Positions 41,344 to 50,136 of a stretch of 64,000 nt of DNA are shown here, one piece after another. The first letter of the stretch is position 1. Each line of letters opens with the position of its first letter. The position numbers and the translations under genes were made by a program. Under the pieces are notes generated by a model. The model ran no database searches. It saw only the letters and a list, made by a program, of their open reading frames with translations, and was not told where the DNA came from. Origin of the DNA: ATM1 sp003577165 (GTDB lineage Bacteria > Armatimonadota > Fimbriimonadia > Fimbriimonadales > ATM1); NCBI GenBank assembly GCA_030263715.1, contig SZPM01000003.1, positions 124,001-188,000 on the forward strand, read 5' to 3'.

Positions 41344-43560
41344 CTACGGTGTCACGGTGAGTGGCGCCGACCGCGTTATGAACCGAGACGCCCGGATGGA
41401 TACCAACCGAGTCGCCGTCACGGTGTACGTCGTGATCGGAACGACGATCTGCTGATCGCCGGGCTGGACCGTCACGGACATGGGAACGGACGCGACGGAT
41501 GTGTTCGACGAAGACATCGTCACGACGGTTCCGCCAGCCGGAGCCGGACCGCTCAGGATGACGATCGCCGTTGATGGCGATCCTCCCTGAACTTTCGATG
41601 GGTTGAGTTTGATCCCCTCGACGACGGGTGTCGCTACGTACAGCGTCGCGAACTTGAGCACTCCGTTGAATGTCGCGAAGATCTTCACGGATTCCGTCGC
41701 CTGCGTGGGCGTCGTGGTGATCGTAAACGTCGCAGATGTCTCACCTTCGTTCACGGTCACCGACGGCGGCACCTGTGCCCGCCACGGCTTCTGGCTGCTC
41801 AGCGATACCGAAGATCCGCCGAACGCTGCAGGGCCGTTAAGTGTCACGCGACCCGTGGCCGTTCGACCACCAGTCACCGTGCCGGGATCAACCGTGACTC
41901 CGGTCACCGCCAGCGGGATGATCGTGATCTCGACCGAATCCTCGATGCTGTCGAGTTCGACTGTGATCGTGACTTCAGTTACGTTCACGACATTCGCGGT
42001 GTAGATCCAGAACGGCGCAGACATCTCGCCTTCTGGAACGAGAACAGTCGCCGGCACCGATGCAGAACTCGGATCGGATGAGGAGACGCTCACCAATTCA
42101 CCGTCTTTGCCGGCCGGTCGGTTGAGTTGGACAGTCCCCTGAATTCGGGTTCCGCCCGTCACCACCGTCGGATCCGCGGTCACCGAGACCAGGGGGCCGA
42201 AGGAGACCAGGATGTAGAGGTCGTCTCCGATCGTGTAGAGCGGCTTGATGCTCAACTCCGTGTAAGGATCGGTCCACACCTCGCCTGGCCGCAGAGCTCC
42301 GTTGCGCACGTCGCCGTCAGCGTAGGTGAAGTCGACGAGATTGCTTCCAGTGATGTTGTTCTGTCTCCACTCGTAATGGCAGAGCGCAGCGCCGAAGTTA
42401 TATCCGCCGTAGTAATTCAGATTCGCGTCGTAGCCCTGCGGCAGCCTCTGGTGGAAATAGAGCCACTCATCCTGGTTGGTGCTCGCCGCGTGACCCCGGA
42501 ATACTTTCAGCACTTTCGGTACGAAAGAGTTCGTCAGGTAGCCATCCACGACGTAGACGCCGCTTGTCGTTACAGTTTTTACGTTGTTCGTATTGAACCA
42601 GTTGAGCGCGATTTTCTGTGGAGGGGAATAACTGCCCCAGTTCCACGCGCCCATCGAACTGAACGCGTCTCCGTACTCAGTGACCGAAGCGCCCGCGCCG
42701 TTGGTGTTGAACGGCCCGATCGGCTCCCCTGGGAACGCAACGGAGTGGGCGTGCAGTAGGCCATGGTTGTGCCCACCTTCGTGCGTCGTGAGTTGAATCG
42801 CGAGGGTGAGCGAGTTGTAGTACTCTGAACGGCCCCACGAACTCGAATGATAGAAAGGTCCATCATCCGTATTCGTCGTGAATTTGCCAAGCGTGCCGAG
42901 GCCGCCCCAGCCGCATCCGCCGCCGTCCGGAACCAAGATGTACAGGCGGTCAAACTGCGAAAAGTCCACATCGGGGTCCGCCGCTTGAATGGCGAGATCA
43001 TGCCATGTCCACGGGTCACAACCCACGTTGACAGGCAGCGTGTACCAACCGTGCACTTCGCCTGTGATCCACATCTTGTTGAACGATGCCTGGCGCCACC
43101 AGACATCGGAAGAGTCGTTGGGATCGAAAAACGTCGAATAGACTTGAGAAACACTCACGTTCTCAGTCGTGTTGTCCTGGAAGTTGCAGAGCAACACGAT
43201 CCACCTCTGCTCACCCGTCGAAGGGTTGCCAGGTCCGTCGTTTCCCATATTCGTGAGCGTTCTCACATAAAGGTCGTTGCCCTGCACTCGACCGCTGACG
43301 CGAACTTCGTCTCCGGTCGTCGGCTTCTGCATGCCAGGCGGAAGGTGAATTCGGTACCTCTTCCCTGACTCCGCCATAAGGTAGTCAGCGATCTCTTCGC
43401 TTGCGCCCTGTCCGAAAGTGCAGACTACGACGCTGGTGAATTGACCGGAAAGGGCGACTTGTCCGCCGGATGACGGCTGGCCAAATGCGCTGACAAAAAT
43501 AAGCGACAACAACAGTGTCGCAGCGAGCGTGAGCGCCGCTCGGGCGCGTCCAAATTTCAT
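41344..43560 (-). CDS. Secreted gametolysin-like metalloprotease with three C-terminal repeats
   Basis: A 738-residue secreted protein. A signal peptide (ends VSAFGQ) is followed by an N-terminal beta domain. The zinc-protease core has QLTTHEGGHNHGLLHAHS (about residue 262), an HExxHxxGxxH metzincin motif with Gly in the x positions, and EYGDAFSSMG, the Met-turn region as in M11/M6-type peptidases. Residues about 460-738 are three 90-residue Ig-like repeats, each with a (V/I)xxxPxxVxGG....GxVxLxxPA...G..V.(V/L/M)SS pattern. The start is the ATG at 43560, 10 nt after GGAGGT. Confidence 0.8.
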   Translation of the reverse strand: MKFGRARAALTLAATLLLSLIFVSAFGQPSSGGQVALSGQFTSVVVCTFGQGASEEIADYLMAESGKRYRIHLPPGMQKPTTGDEVRVSGRVQGNDLYVRTLTNMGNDGPGNPSTGEQRWIVLLCNFQDNTTENVSVSQVYSTFFDPNDSSDVWWRQASFNKMWITGEVHGWYTLPVNVGCDPWTWHDLAIQAADPDVDFSQFDRLYILVPDGGGCGWGGLGTLGKFTTNTDDGPFYHSSSWGRSEYYNSLTLAIQLTTHEGGHNHGLLHAHSVAFPGEPIGPFNTNGAGASVTEYGDAFSSMGAWNWGSYSPPQKIALNWFNTNNVKTVTTSGVYVVDGYLTNSFVPKVLKVFRGHAASTNQDEWLYFHQRLPQGYDANLNYYGGYNFGAALCHYEWRQNNITGSNLVDFTYADGDVRNGALRPGEVWTDPYTELSIKPLYTIGDDLYILVSFGPLVSVTADPTVVTGGTRIQGTVQLNRPAGKDGELVSVSSSDPSSASVPATVLVPEGEMSAPFWIYTANVVNVTEVTITVELDSIEDSVEITIIPLAVTGVTVDPGTVTGGRTATGRVTLNGPAAFGGSSVSLSSQKPWRAQVPPSVTVNEGETSATFTITTTPTQATESVKIFATFNGVLKFATLYVATPVVEGIKLNPSKVQGGSPSTAIVILSGPAPAGGTVVTMSSSNTSVASVPMSVTVQPGDQQIVVPITTYTVTATRLVSIRASRFITRSAPLTVTP

Positions 43561-43885
43561 GTGCTTACGCACCTCCTCTCATCCGAAATGTCTCAAGGAG
43601 GGCGTCGGCGATCGGGCCGCCGCCCTTTGCCCGGAAGCCAAGAGACTCAATCGAAAGACATCTTATCCCATCGAGGGCGTTCGCATCGTTCTGGCTCTCC
43701 GGCCGGCCGCAGGTATACTCAGTCCGGCGCCGGGAGAGGACTCCCGGCTGTTCCCGATGTCGAGACGACCCACCTCTCCAGCCGGAATGCGAGCCCTCGA
43801 ACGCACCGCCCCGGCGGCAGTACTCGGAGCAGCCGGCCTCATTCGAGATATCGAATCCCTGAGCCCTGAGGAGGACCCACAATCC
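43561..43885. other. Divergent promoter region between the protease and lpd
   Basis: 325 nt without a credible gene. It holds the lpd promoter (TATACT at 43714-43719), a leader of about 160 nt, and at 43729-43748 the hairpin GCCGGGAG-AGGA-CTCCCGGC (8 bp, GNRA-like loop) close to the predicted 5' end of the lpd mRNA. GAGGA lies 11 nt before the lpd ATG. Confidence 0.45.
43714..43719 (+). promoter_or_regulatory. -10 box of lpd
   Basis: TATACT with a long leader, in contrast to the many starts here with a -10 box a few nucleotides upstream. Confidence 0.4.
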
Positions 43886-45307
43886 ATGTCCAATGGAAAA
43901 TTCGATGCTGATGTTGCGGTTATCGGCGCAGGCCCCGGAGGATACGTTGCAGCCATCAAGGCTGCTCAACTCGGCGCCTCTGTAGTTTGTATCGAAAAGG
44001 CGTACCTCGGCGGCACCTGCCTCAACGTCGGGTGCATCCCATCCAAAGTTTGGATCTCATCGGTCGAGAGACTTCAGCACGTTCGCCACGCAGAACAGTT
44101 GGGCGTGAAGGTGACCGGAAGCGTCGAGCCAGACTTCGCTGCGATGAACGCCCGCGTCGAAAAGATCGTATCCACGCAGCGTGGCGGCGTCGGGATGCTG
44201 TTCAAGAAGAACAACGTCAAGCACATCGAAGGCACCGCCTCTTTCGTGGATGCAAACACGATTCAAGTAGTCAAAGACGGACAGAAACAAACTCTGAGAG
44301 CGAAGTGCACGATTATCGCCGGTGGTTCGAGTGTAATGGATTTGAAGATCCCAGGACTCGAAGGCGGAGCCGAGGCAAACGTTTGGACGAGCGACGATGC
44401 GGTCTTTCCGAAATTCATCCCGAAGAGCGTTCTCGTGATCGGAGGTGGCGCAGTCGGATGCGAATTCGGATATGTGCTGAACGGGCTGGGATCGAAGACG
44501 ACCGTCGTCGAAATGATGACGTCCCTCATCCCGATGTTCGACGAGGATTTGGGCGCAGAACTTCAGCGGGCCTTCAAGAAGCAAGGCATCGAGGTTCTCA
44601 CTGGCGCAATGGTCGAAAAGGCTGAGAAGACGAAAGCCGGATGGAAATGCCACGTTAAAACGCCGTCGGGCGTTCAGACGATTGAAGCCGAAGTCGTTCT
44701 CGTCGGCGTAGGCCGCAAGGCAAACGTCGAAGGGCTCAACCTGGACAAAATCGGCGTCAAACAGCACAAGCGCGGCATCGAAGTGGTCAATAACAAGATG
44801 CAAACGCACGTTCCGAACATTTACGCAGTCGGCGACGTCATCGGAAAGATCCAACTCGCCCACGTTGCCAGCATGGAAGGAATCGTCGCCGCCCACAACG
44901 CCGTTCTCAACGACGGAAAAGAGATGGACTACAAGTCTGTGCCGAACTGCGTGTACACGGTTCCGGAGGTTGCAAGCGTCGGGCTGACGGAGAGCGAGGC
45001 GAAGTCACAGGGCCACGATGTTACGATCGGCAAATACAATTTCCGCGCAAATGGCAAAGCCATGGCGATCGTGGAACAGGACGGATTCGCCAAAGTCGTT
45101 GCGGAGAAGAAGTACGGCGAGGTCCTGGGTGTTCACATCATCGGCCCGCACGCAACCGACCTCATCCACGAGGGGGTTGCCGCGATCAAACTCGAAGCGA
45201 CTCTGGATTACATGGTGGATACGATCCACGCCCACCCGACTCTCGCGGAGCCGCTGCTGGAGGCATTCGAAGCGGCAGCGCACGGAAAGAGCATCCACAC
45301 GCTGTAG
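43886..45307 (+). CDS. lpd: Dihydrolipoyl dehydrogenase
   Basis: A 473-residue flavoprotein that reoxidises dihydrolipoamide (E3 of 2-oxoacid dehydrogenases or the glycine cleavage system). FAD site VIGAGPGGYVAAIKAAQLG; redox disulfide GGTCLNVGCIPSK (Cys45 and Cys50); NAD site VIGGGAVGCEFGYVLNGLG; FAD-binding YAVGDVIGKIQLAHVA; and the catalytic His-Glu dyad HAHPTLAEPLLEA near the C-terminus. No E1/E2 genes are adjacent. The ATG at 43886 matches the family's N-terminus; a longer in-frame extension to 43529 is not credible. Confidence 0.95.
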   Translation: MSNGKFDADVAVIGAGPGGYVAAIKAAQLGASVVCIEKAYLGGTCLNVGCIPSKVWISSVERLQHVRHAEQLGVKVTGSVEPDFAAMNARVEKIVSTQRGGVGMLFKKNNVKHIEGTASFVDANTIQVVKDGQKQTLRAKCTIIAGGSSVMDLKIPGLEGGAEANVWTSDDAVFPKFIPKSVLVIGGGAVGCEFGYVLNGLGSKTTVVEMMTSLIPMFDEDLGAELQRAFKKQGIEVLTGAMVEKAEKTKAGWKCHVKTPSGVQTIEAEVVLVGVGRKANVEGLNLDKIGVKQHKRGIEVVNNKMQTHVPNIYAVGDVIGKIQLAHVASMEGIVAAHNAVLNDGKEMDYKSVPNCVYTVPEVASVGLTESEAKSQGHDVTIGKYNFRANGKAMAIVEQDGFAKVVAEKKYGEVLGVHIIGPHATDLIHEGVAAIKLEATLDYMVDTIHAHPTLAEPLLEAFEAAAHGKSIHTL

Positions 45308-45403
45308 CCGGGAATTGCCTCACGACGAGATTCCCGCCTGACGGAATCCAGACGGATCAGGCGACCGCGCGACCGCGTCGCCCATTGGTGCGCCGGTACG
45401 AAC

Positions 45404-46786
45404 TTAGCCGAGCCCCAACAGCCGCGCAGTCTGGGCAACGATGAAACACACGGCGAAAGCAATCACCAGAGGTAAGAACGTGGCGAGCGCCGTCCATCGC
45501 TTGCTCCCGGTCTCCTTGAAGATCGTCCAAATCGTGGTCGAGCACGGGTTGTGCAACAGAGAGAACAGCATGAGCGAGACTGCGGTTAGAGTCGTCCAAC
45601 CGTGCTCGTAGATCAGCAGGTGGCGCAATTGGGTCATGTCGTCAATCTCGATCATTCGATCCACGTTCATGTACGCCATTAGCATCGTCGGCACGACGAT
45701 CTCGTTCGCGGGAATCGCCACGATGTACGCAAGTAAGATCACGCCATCGAGCCCGATCGCTCGACCGAGCGGATCTAGGAACCCAACGATGTGAGCCATG
45801 ATCGTCGCGTCACCGATGGAGATGTTCGCGATGATCCAGGCGACAGCCCCACAAGGAATCGCCCACACGACGGCCCTCCACAACACGAAGATCGTGCGGT
45901 CAATGAGCGAAGTGTAGAGAACTCTCAAGAGTTGCGGTTTTCGATACGGAGGCAGTTCCAGCGAAAACGCCGACGGAACTCCCTTGAGGACCGTCCGGCT
46001 GAGCAACGCGCTTACCACGAGGGTGACAAGGATCCCAAAGAGCACGAGCCCCACGAGTGAAGACGCTGCGACGACGGAACCGACGCTCGGCGGAAACGCG
46101 GCGGCCACAAACACCGTCGCCAACATGATGAGCGTCGGCCACCGCCCGTTGCACGGCACGAAGTTGTTCGTGATGATCGCGATGAGGCGCTCCCTCGGCG
46201 AATCGATGATGCGCGTGGCAATGACGCCTGCCGCGTTGCATCCGAAGCCCATGCTCATGCTCAACGCCTGCTTCCCGTGCGCGCCGGCCTTCTTGAACAG
46301 CCTGTCCATGTTGAAGGCCACTCGCGGAAGGTAGCCGAGGTCTTCCAAAAGCGTAAACGTGGGGAAGAAGATCGCCATCGGGGGCAGCATCACGGAGACG
46401 ACCCAAGCGAGCGACCGGTAGACGCCGTGCACGAGCAGCCCTTCGAGCCATGCGGGAGCCGACACGGCCTGGAACGCATAGGCGAGTTGATCTTCGATCC
46501 AAAACAGCCCGCTGGCCAGCATTTGCGACGGCACGTTGGCCCCTTCGATGGTGACCCAGAACACGCCCGCAAGCAGGGCCAGCATGATGGGAAAGCCCCA
46601 GAGTTTCGAAGTCAAGATGCGATCGAGCCGCATCTCCAGGCGGTTCCGTGAATCGGTGCCCGAAACACACGCGCCCGCGATCTTCGACGCGGTTTCGTAG
46701 ACGTCCTTCGTAAGACTTTCGTGAACGCCACCGACGTCCTTGCGCAGTTCAGCGGCGCGACGGAGGAGCAATTCAGCAGAACTCAT
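45404..46786 (-). CDS. feoB: FeoB membrane (permease) part, separate gene
   Basis: A 460-residue polytopic protein equal to the C-terminal membrane domain of FeoB ferrous iron transporters. The two conserved Gate regions are visible: LPPMAIFFPTFTLLEDLGYLPRVAF ... MSMGFGCNAAGVIATRIIDSPRERL and FVPCNGRWPTLIML, then VAIPANEIVVPTMLMAY and LLHNPCSTTIWTIFKETG. About ten membrane segments. The start ATG overlaps the stop of the GTPase gene (ATGA). Substrate is probably Fe(II); Mn(II) is possible given the regulator type. Confidence 0.9.
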   Translation of the reverse strand: MSSAELLLRRAAELRKDVGGVHESLTKDVYETASKIAGACVSGTDSRNRLEMRLDRILTSKLWGFPIMLALLAGVFWVTIEGANVPSQMLASGLFWIEDQLAYAFQAVSAPAWLEGLLVHGVYRSLAWVVSVMLPPMAIFFPTFTLLEDLGYLPRVAFNMDRLFKKAGAHGKQALSMSMGFGCNAAGVIATRIIDSPRERLIAIITNNFVPCNGRWPTLIMLATVFVAAAFPPSVGSVVAASSLVGLVLFGILVTLVVSALLSRTVLKGVPSAFSLELPPYRKPQLLRVLYTSLIDRTIFVLWRAVVWAIPCGAVAWIIANISIGDATIMAHIVGFLDPLGRAIGLDGVILLAYIVAIPANEIVVPTMLMAYMNVDRMIEIDDMTQLRHLLIYEHGWTTLTAVSLMLFSLLHNPCSTTIWTIFKETGSKRWTALATFLPLVIAFAVCFIVAQTARLLGLG

Positions 46787-47571
46787 GCTTGTCCCTCGAT
46801 CGGCCGGGCGTCGAAGTGAGCGAGATGACCGCGCTGCACTTCTTCCATGATGGTCTCGTCTCCGTCCAACAATCGCATGGCGACCCAGCGCGGGTTCGCA
46901 GCGTGCGGCAACACCTGCGCCACCTGCGGTGTCAACTCGTCGAGAGCGCGCTGAATTTCAGGGCGTGGGTTCAATCGCACGGGACTGCACTTAACCGCCC
47001 CTGTGGCTACTGCGTGAACCTTCTCCACCAGATTCGACAAGCCGTCGCCGCGCCTCGCAGCGCAAGGAACCACTGGAACGCCGAGCATCTCCTCGAGTTT
47101 TGTCGCGTCGACTTCGATCCCACGACGCTTTGCTTCGTCCATGAGGTTGAGGCAAACCACCACGCGATCCGTGATGTCCAAGAGTTGCAGCGTGAGGTTG
47201 AGGTTTCTTTCGAGGCACGTTGCGTCAACAACGACAACGACGACATCGGGGCTTCCGAACAGGAGGAAGTCGCGCGCGATTTCCTCCTCGACGGTTCGAC
47301 TCAACAATGAGTACGTCCCTGGAAGGTCTACGACTTTGTACTTCTTCCCGAAAGCGTCGAAACGGCCCTCAGCTCGCGCGACAGTCTTTCCAGGCCAGTT
47401 GCCTGTGTGCTGATTGAGGCCCGTTAGTTGATTGAAAACTGTGCTCTTTCCAGTGTTCGGGTTTCCTGCAAGGGCGACGACATAGTCGAACTTCCTGGGG
47501 TCCAACCCCATCCGTATGAGGCCGGATCGGAATTCGGCGGCCGGATTCGCAGGCGCAGGAGCGGCCTTCAA
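46783..47571 (-). CDS. feoB: FeoB GTPase part, separate gene
   Basis: A 262-residue protein equal to the N-terminal G domain and helical GDI region of FeoB. G1 GNPNTGKSTVFNQLTG, G2 region TGNWPGKTV, G3 DLPGTYSL, G4 NLMDEAKR. In most bacteria this is fused to the permease; here the two parts are separate, overlapping frames (ATGA). Neither half is truncated, so this looks like a stable split rather than a frameshift. The 5' end overlaps feoA by 4 nt. Confidence 0.92.
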   Translation of the reverse strand: MKAAPAPANPAAEFRSGLIRMGLDPRKFDYVVALAGNPNTGKSTVFNQLTGLNQHTGNWPGKTVARAEGRFDAFGKKYKVVDLPGTYSLLSRTVEEEIARDFLLFGSPDVVVVVVDATCLERNLNLTLQLLDITDRVVVCLNLMDEAKRRGIEVDATKLEEMLGVPVVPCAARRGDGLSNLVEKVHAVATGAVKCSPVRLNPRPEIQRALDELTPQVAQVLPHAANPRWVAMRLLDGDETIMEEVQRGHLAHFDARPIEGQA

Positions 47572-47801
47572 TTCACCCTCCTTACTCGAATGAACTGCGC
47601 ATCTTCATCGCGGATGGCGATCAGGGAGCCGCGAATCTCGTAGGCCGTAGGATCACCCAACGGCCCGTCGTATGCGACCCGCACCGTTGTCTCCGGCACC
47701 AACCCAAGATCGAGGAACCGCGCGCGCGTGTCGCCTTCGCATAGAAGTTCCGCGACGACCCCCGCTTCTCCGGGCTTCAGGTCCGCAAGTGTGCAGATCA
47801 C
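47568..47801 (-). CDS. feoA: Ferrous iron transport protein A
   Basis: A 77-residue SH3-like protein (LADLKPGEAGVVAELLCEGDTRARFLDLGLVPETTVRV) that binds FeoB and supports iron uptake. Overlaps the dtxR stop by 4 nt at its start and feoB at its end. Length and pattern are typical. Confidence 0.92.
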   Translation of the reverse strand: MICTLADLKPGEAGVVAELLCEGDTRARFLDLGLVPETTVRVAYDGPLGDPTAYEIRGSLIAIRDEDAQFIRVRRVN

Positions 47802-48211
47802 GCACCCCTCCTGACCTTGGGCGGGATCGGCTTGCCATGCGGGCAGGTCTCAGGATGCCCCATGAGTTCCGCGATGCGGTCTTCGAACTCCTCCGAGATG
47901 TGATGCTCGAGGATTTCCGCCTGCTCATGGACCTCGTCCTCGGAAAACCCGAGGTGCTCCATGAGGTACCGCTCGAGGAGCCTGTGGTGGCGGATGACTT
48001 CGAGGGCCATCTCGAGGCCCCGCTCCGTGAGGCTCGCCCCATAGTAGGGCGCGTGCTTCACCCAACCCCGCTCCGCCAGGAGCCGGAGCATCTTGCTGAC
48101 CGCAGGCTGGCTCGTGCCCAGATACGCAGCAATCCGCTTTGTTCCGACGCCTCCCCCTTCGGCCGAGAGAAGGTGGATCGCCTTGACGTAGTCCTGGACG
48201 GCAGCGGTCAT
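47798..48211 (-). CDS. DtxR/MntR-family metal-dependent repressor
   Basis: A 137-residue two-domain regulator. The N-terminal winged helix-turn-helix is AVQDYVKAIHLLSAEGGGVGTKRIAAYLGTSQPAVSKMLRLLAERGWV. The dimerisation/metal domain follows with HHRLLERYLMEHLGFSEDEVHEQAEILEHHISEEFEDRI, whose His/Glu residues fit the primary metal site, ending ETCPHGKPIP. No C-terminal SH3 domain, as in MntR. It heads the feo operon, so it probably represses it, and itself, when Fe(II) or Mn(II) is plentiful. Confidence 0.92.
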   Translation of the reverse strand: MTAAVQDYVKAIHLLSAEGGGVGTKRIAAYLGTSQPAVSKMLRLLAERGWVKHAPYYGASLTERGLEMALEVIRHHRLLERYLMEHLGFSEDEVHEQAEILEHHISEEFEDRIAELMGHPETCPHGKPIPPKVRRGA

Positions 48212-48217
48212 GGCGAA

Positions 48218-48247
48218 ATGTTAACCATAGTTCAGAAAAATTGTCAA
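48218..48247 (-). promoter_or_regulatory. Promoter of the dtxR-feoAB operon
   Basis: Minus-strand TTGACA (48242-48247), an 18-nt spacer, TAACAT (48218-48223), then 6 nt to the dtxR ATG. Confidence 0.6.
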
Positions 48248-48255
48248 GGGTTAAC
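48220..48255 (-). promoter_or_regulatory. Candidate autoregulatory operator
   Basis: A perfect 7-bp inverted repeat, GTTAACC (48220-48226) and GGTTAAC (48249-48255), 22 nt apart, encloses the -10/-35 region; one arm overlaps the -10 box. This is where a DtxR-type dimer could block RNA polymerase. Confidence 0.5.
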
Positions 48256-48278
48256 TTTCGGCCTGGGCCAAAAGAACA

Positions 48279-48308
48279 GGGCCTGCGGGACCGAAGTCCC
48301 GCAGGCCC
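48279..48308 (-). terminator. Intrinsic terminator after the subtilisin gene
   Basis: GGGCCTGCGGGAC (48279-48291), loop CGAA, GTCCCGCAGGCCC (48296-48308), a perfect 13-bp stem, followed on the minus strand by TGTTCTTTT. It lies 18 nt after the S8 protease stop. Confidence 0.88.
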
Positions 48309-48326
48309 GATAGGGTCGCCTGGCGG

Positions 48327-50057
48327 TTACCGCGACGCGAACCGGATCTGGTCGAACCTCGCGTTCCAGGTCGCAGCCACGGGAGTGGCTGCGTAGATCG
48401 AGACCCGTCCAGTCATTTCACCGGAGCCCTGGTGGACGAACCGCGACGCGTTCGACGTGACAATCGCGAATCGCGGTGTGTCCGACGTCCCAACTGCCGA
48501 CGTATGCAGGTTTTCCCAGATGCCTGCGGCGTAGTTCCACAACTCGAGGCGCACCGTGAGGCCGCTCGTGGTTGTGGAAGCCTCCGCGAGCAAGTCGACG
48601 CGAGACGGCGACAGGGTCGTCGTGAATCCGCGGACGATGACGGAAACCGGGGGATCCGATGGGCCCGTCGCAGGTCCCGGATTGAGCGTCGCACGTGAGT
48701 TGTCCGACATTCGAATCTCGTTGACTCCGCCGGTCAGCCCAACGCCGCGATACACGCTCATCGACGTCGGATAGACGAGGGGCAGGTTGGCCGCGAGAAT
48801 CGCGCGGTTCGCGTTGATGCGACCGAATCCAAAGAACTGGTCCCATCCCGCGCTGCCTTTATCGTCGCACGTCGACTCGATGAGCGAGCGGACTTGCGAG
48901 TTGGAGAGTGCGGGATCGAGAGAGAAGAGAAGCGCGGCGAGTCCGGCAACGTGTGGGGTGGCCATCGAAGTCCCGGAATTGAGGCCGTACTGGTTACCGG
49001 GGTAAGTCGAGAACACATTTTCTCCAGGTGCCGTGACGTCCAAGTCGGCGCCGTAGCTTGAGAACCCAGCGCGAGCGTCGGTGTGATTCGTCGCGCCGAC
49101 CGCGATGCAGTTCACGTAGCGGGCCGGCCAGATCATGTTGTTTCCACCGCCGTTTCCTGACGCGGCACAGATGACGGCGCCTTGACCCCAGGCGTAGTTC
49201 ACGGCCGACTCCACGAATGCCGGGGGCTGGCCGCCGCCGAGGCTGACGTTGAGAACTCGAGCGCCGTGGTCGACTGCCCAAGTGAATCCGTTTGCGACGC
49301 TTTCCCAAGTTCCGCCACCGCCATCGCTGAGCACTTTCACGGGCAGAATCGCAGCAGAGTGCGACACGCCAGCCACTCCGAGCGAGTTGTTGCCCTTCGC
49401 AGTCGTCGTTCCGCAGGTGTGCGTCCCATGGCCGTTGCCGTCCGATGTATTTCCGTTATTCGAATAGGTGTTCCATCCCGCGAGCATTCGGCCGACGAAT
49501 TCTTGGTGATTGCCGTCGACACCCGTGTCGAGAATCGCGGCGATGACGTTGTCGCTGCCGGTGAACACGTCCCACGCTTCAAAAGCGTCAATGTCTGCAT
49601 CCACGATCCCGCCAGTCTGTCCCGTGTTGTTCAGGCCCCAGCACTGAGCGATCAGTGGGTCGTTCGGAACTCCCACCGTCCCGACGACCTGGTCACGTTC
49701 GACTCGCTCGACGATCCGAGAGGCCGCGAAGGCTTGGCTCATTCGGTCGAGGTCGGCGTGCGCCACAAATCGCACGACGTAGACGCGGTCTAATCCGAGT
49801 TCCGAAGCCAGCTTCTCGTTTGCGTATCCGTGCGGCGAAAGCGGGTCCACACGCAGGACCTGCCACCGGCGGAGCGAGGTGTTCAGGGTCGGGTCCGACG
49901 TCGTGGGTCCGACGAAAGGAAGGGTCAGGATCGTGATCGGCTTCTTCGTGGTGATGAATAGGTGATCGTCGATCCTCGGCGCTTCGGACTGGGCAAGGCC
50001 CGAGGTGAGGGCCAAAGCCGACACAGCCAAGGGCGCGAGGGTTCTAAAGAATCGCAT
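48327..50057 (-). CDS. Secreted subtilisin-like serine protease (S8)
   Basis: A 576-residue protease. Signal peptide (ends SGLAQ), a propeptide-like region (residues about 25-140), then the catalytic domain: Asp in AAILDTGVDGNHQEF (about residue 177), His in GNGHGTHTCGT (about 211), and Ser in LNSGTSMATPHVAGLAALL (about 362). NVSLGGGQPP and AASGNGGGNN are the substrate/oxyanion regions. The C-terminal 130 residues form a beta-rich domain that may aid attachment. Followed by a strong terminator. Confidence 0.93.
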   Translation of the reverse strand: MRFFRTLAPLAVSALALTSGLAQSEAPRIDDHLFITTKKPITILTLPFVGPTTSDPTLNTSLRRWQVLRVDPLSPHGYANEKLASELGLDRVYVVRFVAHADLDRMSQAFAASRIVERVERDQVVGTVGVPNDPLIAQCWGLNNTGQTGGIVDADIDAFEAWDVFTGSDNVIAAILDTGVDGNHQEFVGRMLAGWNTYSNNGNTSDGNGHGTHTCGTTTAKGNNSLGVAGVSHSAAILPVKVLSDGGGGTWESVANGFTWAVDHGARVLNVSLGGGQPPAFVESAVNYAWGQGAVICAASGNGGGNNMIWPARYVNCIAVGATNHTDARAGFSSYGADLDVTAPGENVFSTYPGNQYGLNSGTSMATPHVAGLAALLFSLDPALSNSQVRSLIESTCDDKGSAGWDQFFGFGRINANRAILAANLPLVYPTSMSVYRGVGLTGGVNEIRMSDNSRATLNPGPATGPSDPPVSVIVRGFTTTLSPSRVDLLAEASTTTSGLTVRLELWNYAAGIWENLHTSAVGTSDTPRFAIVTSNASRFVHQGSGEMTGRVSIYAATPVAATWNARFDQIRFASR

Positions 50058-50136
50058 GCAAGTTCCTCCCGGACGCGACGTAAGCGCCGCGCTGAACGCA
50101 TTTTATCAACCTTTTTCGGAGATTGAAACGTTTTGG

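Noticed and set aside
43529..43885. Extended N-terminus of lpd back to 43529
   Set aside because: 119 extra residues of low-complexity sequence precede the canonical FAD-binding N-terminus.
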